From NCBI GenBank assembly GCA_025716815.1, contig JAIXMN010000022.1:124001-188000 (forward strand): a DNA stretch of 64,000 nt, given 5' to 3'. This DNA comes from Dichotomocladium elegans (taxonomy: Eukaryota > Mucoromycota > Mucoromycetes > Mucorales > Lichtheimiaceae). Positions 59,083 to 64,000 of this stretch are shown in pieces; position 1 is the stretch's first letter, and every line of letters starts with the position of its first letter. The position numbers and the translations under genes were made by a program. Below the pieces are notes generated by a model. It was not told the DNA's origin and made no database searches. It was given only the letters and a program-made list of their open reading frames with translations.

Positions 59083-60815
59083 TTCTTCTAGTGGGAAGAC
59101 GAAAGAAGGAGAGAAAGATAAGAAAGAAAACGAAGCGCTTCGCAGGACGCAAGGTTAAGTAGAATGTCCGTGTGGGGGGGGGGAGAGGGAGTCCGCATAG
59201 CTTTTGGAACCACTCTCCACCCCCCAAAAAAGTCCGCTAGTGTGCGCGTGCATGACATTCGTTGGGGGCTCTCTGCCAATCAAAACGCGTTGTCCGACCC
59301 GATTTCGCCTTGTTGCAGAGGCTTGATCACACAGTTTCTTTTTTCAGCAGTAATTTGGTAGATTCTTGAACACCGGGCGTCATCGGTTTACAACAAATGG
59401 CAGATCGGGGAAAATGAGCCTGTCTCGGGGTGGGGCCTCTGGCCGGAAATGGCCTCATGTAACGACGCACGGGTTTTTTTTTTCGTCATCATGATTTGGC
59501 TGGAATTAAGCAGGCAATCCGTACGTGTAGCCTTCTCTGCACTGATTAGCCAATCAGATCAACCGTTCCCAATTAGCTCTTCTTGGTCCCAATGATATAA
59601 ATCAAACGCTGTTTACGTAGCGTCTCGTTTAGAAGAAGTGGAATCCTCGTCGCACTGACACTGATGATGATGCTATCCTATCCAGGTCAAGTCTACGAGG
59701 AATGGGCAATATATGTTTTTTTTTTGGCGTTTCCTTTGCAAGGGGGTTCGAACTTGGACTTCACTATATTTTCCAAAATAATGGCGTATAAAGTACGTAT
59801 CAATAGTTAAAAAGATTTCGCATTCATGGATAATGTATGTTCCTCCTCCATCACACCCGTGAACTTGCAACGCACCGTTCTTTCAACAGAAAAGGACTTA
59901 CCCTCACGGGCTGTGTGGTTATCCAGAGTGCGTCAGCGATACCTGACGCGGAAAATGATGGGTCGGGGCTCATGGTCGTCTCGATTGGCCTGACCGTCTA
60001 CGTCGTGGTCTTCCTGGCCTCGCTCACCATGGTCTCACATACTGCTGCTCTGATTCAGGTGAGCGTGGCCTTCCGCGAGCTGCAGATATTTGTGCAGTAC
60101 TTTCTCTCTCAAACCTTGCTGGGATGGTGCCATCTTCCCGAAAACCACGGAGGATAGGCTGCATGTTGAGAACCGCTGCCCGGTCCCGATTCCATAACCT
60201 TGATTGACGAACGTCCTCTGCCATGCGTACTGTATAGTTTTGGTTTGAAATCTATTGTAACATCAATGTATTAGAAGGTTTGTCTATTTAACCTACGGTA
60301 GACTTCCAAAGCCCTGCTACTTGCAAGATTGCTGGTTCGATAGACAAAACAGCTATTACTTGAATAGGGTGATGTTCCTAACCTCTACCCTATGATGGCC
60401 GAAAAGGATCACGAGCATCCGATATGGGCTACTTCAATTCGGGACATACGCAGACTTGCTCACGCGAGATACATTAGGTAAGTAGATGGGTTGAGGAGAA
60501 AGCTGGGTAGTTTTGAAGAGATGAATTTGCGACATATTTGTTGTGTATAATGCAACATTAGATCTGTTATCTTACGCAGAGAATTTCTGGCAGAAGCGAC
60601 TTCTATTGCTGCCGTCTGACAACTTCAGAAGGGAGTGACGCGCGGCTTTGGCTTTGGGAATTGGTGTATAATAACAAGGGAAAAAAGAGAGGGGAGAAGG
60701 TCTGTACACTGGCTAGGGTACATACACATAACGTATGCCCATGAGCATCTAAGAACTCAATAAAGGAAATATGAAATGGAGGAATCGAAGGTCTGGTTGC
60801 ATCGAGGACTGTATA
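59083..60815. other. Spacer containing a third nuclease-relic fragment
   Basis: Apart from the fragment at about 60108-60203, the region is AT-rich. A plus-strand open stretch at 59837-60157 includes a hydrophobic piece (LMVVSIGLTVYVVVFLASL) but overlaps the relic on the other strand and has no gene support. Confidence 0.4.
60108..60203 (-). mobile_element. Diverged Fanzor/TnpB-like C-terminal fragment (copy C)
   Basis: About 30 codons on minus read SRLWNRDRAAVLNMQPILRG and continue to EDGTIPARF. This matches the RuvC-III/C-terminal end seen in copies A and B (NRDTxAVLNFRHIL and xGxIPERF). The DNA is clearly different from A and B, so it comes from another subfamily or an older insertion. 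The rest of the gene was not found on either side. Confidence 0.55.
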
Positions 60816-62304
60816 CTACTGTTCGGGTTCATCATCGGGAGGATAGCCGTCATCAACTAGATCGAACGTTAGAGATAAGAAAGAAGTTGCTGATGCAAGA
60901 TGCGAGCGCAATACCTTTCCGTCTAAACAACGTAATTTCTTGCTGTTTAAAATAACGGCGATTCTCTTCATCAATGAGAACAAGATTGAGGTAGTATCTT
61001 GTCGAGAATCGCTTATTGATGTCTATTGGTATTTTGAATTAGACGCGATTACCCAAAAGGCTTTTGTTGTGTACCTCGAAAAGTAGGAGCCAAGTCGAAT
61101 CCCCCGAGGAAGAGGCGGATGGGGATTGTCTCGCCTCGAACAGGCGCACCGTCCATGATTTCAAATTTGGTGACGGTCTCGCTTTCGTTGTAGAGATTAG
61201 GTGCTGTTTTTTGTTTTGAGGGACGGAGACGATGCATGAGAATCCCTGACAGTTTTGCTCTTACTCTGGTACCCCTCACCTGCACCAGTAGTTTCACGAC
61301 GGATAATGGCGAGTTCCATCGTCTTGATCTTGATGCGTACAAGCAGAAAGTAGATCTTGCCGACAATGACATCCTTTAGATGGTACTTTGACTTGTTGTA
61401 CTCGAAATCGATATGCAGACAATCCTCAATACCAACTTCCATCTTGATGGAGTTTGTCACCTCCGTTGGCATTCGGTATGAATACACCCAGATGTCCTTC
61501 TCAGACATGAGGTCCGCCATACGACGCGAAACGGTGACCCGGACAAAGTATCTTGTATAGGGTAAAAAAGAGCTCTCAGTATGCTTATCCATCCGAGGGC
61601 TGTTTTCTGCCTGTCCTAGAAGCCTACCTTAATCTCACATTGACGCCATTATAACACTCGTATTGTTTCTCGACTCTCTTGAACTCAAAATCAAAGGAGG
61701 TGCTCTGACGAAGCTCACCCGGCGCAGCCAATTCCTGCGATAGTGTCAGGAACTCGGTCGGTTTGCCTCGGTCGTAAAACAACTCTAATAGACCTGGTCA
61801 GTCAGTTTTTGTATATATATATATGAACAAACACGCTTGCCTATGCTGCCGACGAATTCGACCTTGATGCCATTATGTTCGAGTCGTTTACCATTCCGCA
61901 ATCGAATATTCACCTGAGAAAAGTCGAAGGACAAGAAAGTCCTTTCTCATGTTTAAAAACCGTAGGGTGTTCCCTCCTTGCCGTTCTTGAGGGGTGGGGA
62001 GAGCGCGCGCCCAAGACTTCCCCCCCTCCCCGCCTCCGCCCCATACACTTTCTTCCCTTTACCTTGCCAATAACACTTTCACCGTCGAGATAGAGAGGGT
62101 AATTCTCGGTGGTGTCCTTATCAATCTTGATGTCTACATGCTTGCGTTGATCGGCATCTGCAAAAGTAATTTCCATGTCCACAGGGGTGGACAATCCCAA
62201 AAGATTCTATAGCAAGGCGCAACCCGCCCAACCCCAAACATACAAGGTTCTCGAGTTGAGTCATGACATTTACTTGTGCATGATTTGCTTACAGCCATAG
62301 ACAT
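60816..62304 (-). CDS. VPS26: Retromer subunit VPS26
   Basis: VPS26 is the arrestin-like subunit of the retromer core, recycling cargo from endosomes. It starts MSMA and, after a short intron, [20 protein letters not shown]. Later exons give [70 protein letters not shown] and [19 protein letters not shown]. The most conserved block is [20 protein letters not shown], followed by [34 protein letters not shown] and [15 protein letters not shown]. The last exon ends [12 protein letters not shown]. About eight short exons, about 310 aa. Confidence 0.95.
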
Positions 62305-62865
62305 AGTTGGTGTATGAGAGTCGAACGTTGCTAAAAGTAGAACAAGCTCAACTGTGCGCGGGACATGGAATTGATACCTAAAATAAAATAAAGACGGGGT
62401 GCGGCTTCTTTTTTTCCCAACGCGAGTGACGAGTGCGCAAAGAAAAAGTTGGAGTAACCATGCATAAACTTCTCTTTTTCTTTATTTTCATCTTGGGTGG
62501 TGGGGGAGTGGATGAACTGAATACAAATAATTACAAATGCCAACAAAATAATGCGAAAGAAAGAACAAAGTATTATACTTCCCTCCCCTCTCTCTATCTC
62601 CCGGTGCTATCAGCTACATTAATATTTTTGGACCGGTGAAGGAGGATGGGAAGGACAGGACATAATTAGTACAGGATGGAAAAGCGTGCATGGTGAAGAT
62701 ACATATATATATATATATGTATATATATAATACGAGAGAGAAAGAGAAGGACGGAGAGAGGGACAAAGTGTACGTGTGTGTGCGTATAGAGTTGAATGAT
62801 TGCGCATGATAGTGCGTTGGCGCGAATTCTGTAGATGTATATGTATGCTTGTGCGTATGGGTGCT
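62305..62865. other. Spacer between VPS26 and ILV2
   Basis: It contains the VPS26 promoter region, a (TA)n run at 62700-62730 and GA/TG repeats up to the ILV2 stop. No gene was recognised. Confidence 0.45.
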
Positions 62866-64000
62866 TTACTGCTTACTTGCTGCTGCTGCTGCATTGCGTG
62901 CTTTGATCTTGGGATGTACGATAAAGTCATTCAAGGCCTTGCCACCAGGCACCATGGGGAAGAGCTGCTCATGTTTGCACACAACTGCATCCATGAGGAT
63001 AGGTCCGTCGTGTGCCAAGAACTCGGCCATTTTTTCCGGGATTTCCTCCGTCTTAGTGACACGGATGGCCTTGACACCCATTGCTTCGGCAAGCTTGCAG
63101 AAGTCGGGGTTCTTCATGACCGTGCCTGAATACCGTTCCTCGTAAAAGAGATCTTGCCACTGCTTCACCATGCCCTGGAAAGAGTTGTTGAGCAGCAACA
63201 CCTTGACACCAATATTGAACTCGGCAGCAGTCGCAAGTTCCATGGCGGTCATCGAGAACGAAGCATCACCGTCAATATCAACGACAATCTTGTCAGGCTG
63301 GGCTACCTTGGCACCAATAGCACTGGGGAGACCAAAGCCCATCGTGCCGAGACCGCCTGAGGTAATGAAGGTGCGAGGATGACGCCAACGGAAATGTTGT
63401 GCGGTCCACATTTGGTGCTGTCCCACACCGGTAGTGACAATGACGTTCTCCTTGTTGTCCATCGTCTGCTTGTTGAGTTCGTCGATCAGTTGCTGGGGCT
63501 TGAGCGCATCGTTCTCAGAGGCCGGCAGATCGTAGTAGAATGGGTATTTTTCCTTCCAATTGTTGATCATATCGAACCACTCGCTGCGTTCGGATCGCTC
63601 AATGTGCGGGAGGATCTGTTTGAGGTTCTCGGTCACATCGCCCTCGATGGCGTGGGTGGCATCAACAACCTTATTGATGTTCTTGGGCATAATTTCGAAA
63701 TGAAGAATACCGCCGCGGTTCTCGCGAGCCGCCTTGACCGCCTCGGGAGCAAAGGCCGGGACGCTTCCTGTGACACGATCGTCGAAGCGGGCACCGAGAG
63801 CGATGATCAGATCAGCGTGCTGCATTGCCAGATTGGCGTAGCACGAGCCGTGCATACCCAACATGTGCAGCGACTTGGGATCCATTTCGTCAAAGGCTCC
63901 AAGACCGCACAAGGTGGTAGTAACAGGAATATTGCCATTATCGGCCAGCTCACGCAGAACACGGGGACCGTCAGGGTGACTGAGCACGCCCTGCCCGGCG
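62866..64000 (-). CDS. ILV2: Acetolactate synthase catalytic subunit, C-terminal part (cut by the window edge)
   Basis: This thiamine-diphosphate enzyme makes acetolactate and acetohydroxybutyrate, the first common step of branched-chain amino-acid synthesis in mitochondria. The visible part (about 378 codons, single exon) starts at the edge with AGQGVLSHPDGP and includes PVTTTLCGLGAFDE, LGMHGSCYANLAMQHAD and LIIALGARFDDRVTG. The ThDP/Mg-binding region is TSGGLGTMGFGLPSAIGAKV, VDIDGDASFSMTAMEL and VLLLNNSFQGMVKQWQDLFY. It ends in an Ala-rich tail, AAAAASKQ. Codons are biased (TTG, AAG), suggesting good expression. The N-terminal third and mitochondrial presequence lie outside the window. Confidence 0.97.
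   Translation of the reverse strand, partial: AGQGVLSHPDGPRVLRELADNGNIPVTTTLCGLGAFDEMDPKSLHMLGMHGSCYANLAMQHADLIIALGARFDDRVTGSVPAFAPEAVKAARENRGGILHFEIMPKNINKVVDATHAIEGDVTENLKQILPHIERSERSEWFDMINNWKEKYPFYYDLPASENDALKPQQLIDELNKQTMDNKENVIVTTGVGQHQMWTAQHFRWRHPRTFITSGGLGTMGFGLPSAIGAKVAQPDKIVVDIDGDASFSMTAMELATAAEFNIGVKVLLLNNSFQGMVKQWQDLFYEERYSGTVMKNPDFCKLAEAMGVKAIRVTKTEEIPEKMAEFLAHDGPILMDAVVCKHEQLFPMVPGGKALNDFIVHPKIKARNAAAAASKQ

Noticed and set aside
59837..60157. Plus-strand frame with a hydrophobic helix
   Set aside because: It overlaps the nuclease fragment on the other strand, lacks introns and conserved features, and the hydrophobic part can arise by chance.
60280..60347. tRNA-like sequence with TTGTCTA/TAGACAA ends and GGTTCGA
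   Set aside because: The ends pair and a B-box-like core exists, but the T-arm and anticodon stem do not pair and the A box is poor. At most it is a relic.

Overview
This is nuclear DNA of a filamentous fungus, most likely an early-diverging one (Mucoromycota, probably Mucorales). Nearly every gene carries several short introns (about 60-120 nt, GT-AG with a few GC-AG). Many spacers are rich in simple repeats. A ceramide glucosyltransferase, a ZNFX1-type RNA helicase and decayed Fanzor/TnpB-like nuclease relics fit that lineage. Species cannot be fixed from sequence alone. Gene models were built by hand from reading frames, splice sites and remembered family consensus; no database search was possible.

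Layout. 1-5 kb: an NRAMP metal transporter and a MIC19-like MICOS subunit, both on minus. 5.4-11.8 kb: a large ZNFX1 homologue (minus). 12.4-15.9 kb: a leucine-rich-repeat protein (plus) convergent with NUS1 (minus). 15.9-19.6 kb: gene-poor, holding relic copy A of a Fanzor/TnpB-like element. 19.6-23.9 kb: mitochondrial ribosomal protein MRP4 (plus), a BolA protein (minus) and a KRE9/KNH1-like GPI protein (minus). 23.9-28.3 kb: no gene recognised. 28.3-36 kb: an Ecl1-like zinc-binding protein, a C2-domain protein, ceramide glucosyltransferase, homoserine dehydrogenase and a TM7S3/TM198-type membrane protein. 36.5-38.3 kb: a PWWP chromatin reader with a TFIIS-N-like domain. 39.5-50 kb: Hsp110/SSE1, a tiny orphan gene, urease accessory UreG, exosome subunit RRP42, a coiled-coil membrane protein, an FHA-domain protein and an FAD amine oxidase. 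50-52.6 kb: nothing firm. 52.6-55.2 kb: a lineage-specific membrane protein and a small orphan. 55.4-60.8 kb: relic copy B, a disordered serine-rich protein and a third, more diverged relic fragment. 60.8-64 kb: retromer subunit VPS26 and the C-terminal part of acetolactate synthase (ILV2), which runs off the right edge.

The genes are unrelated housekeeping functions, not one pathway or cluster: mitochondria (MIC19, MRP4, BolA), amino-acid biosynthesis (HOM6, ILV2), glycolipid and dolichol pathways (ceramide glucosyltransferase, NUS1), chromatin and RNA (PWWP protein, ZNFX1, RRP42), trafficking (VPS26) and proteostasis (Hsp110). Several convergent pairs are separated by only 20-80 bp.

The most unusual signals are: (1) two ~1.1 kb dispersed copies plus a third fragment of a decayed RuvC-type (Fanzor/TnpB-like) nuclease gene, the two long copies sharing a conserved non-coding 3' flank with a perfect hairpin; (2) micro-exons of 8, 10 and 14 nt in otherwise ordinary genes; (3) GC-AG introns in three genes.
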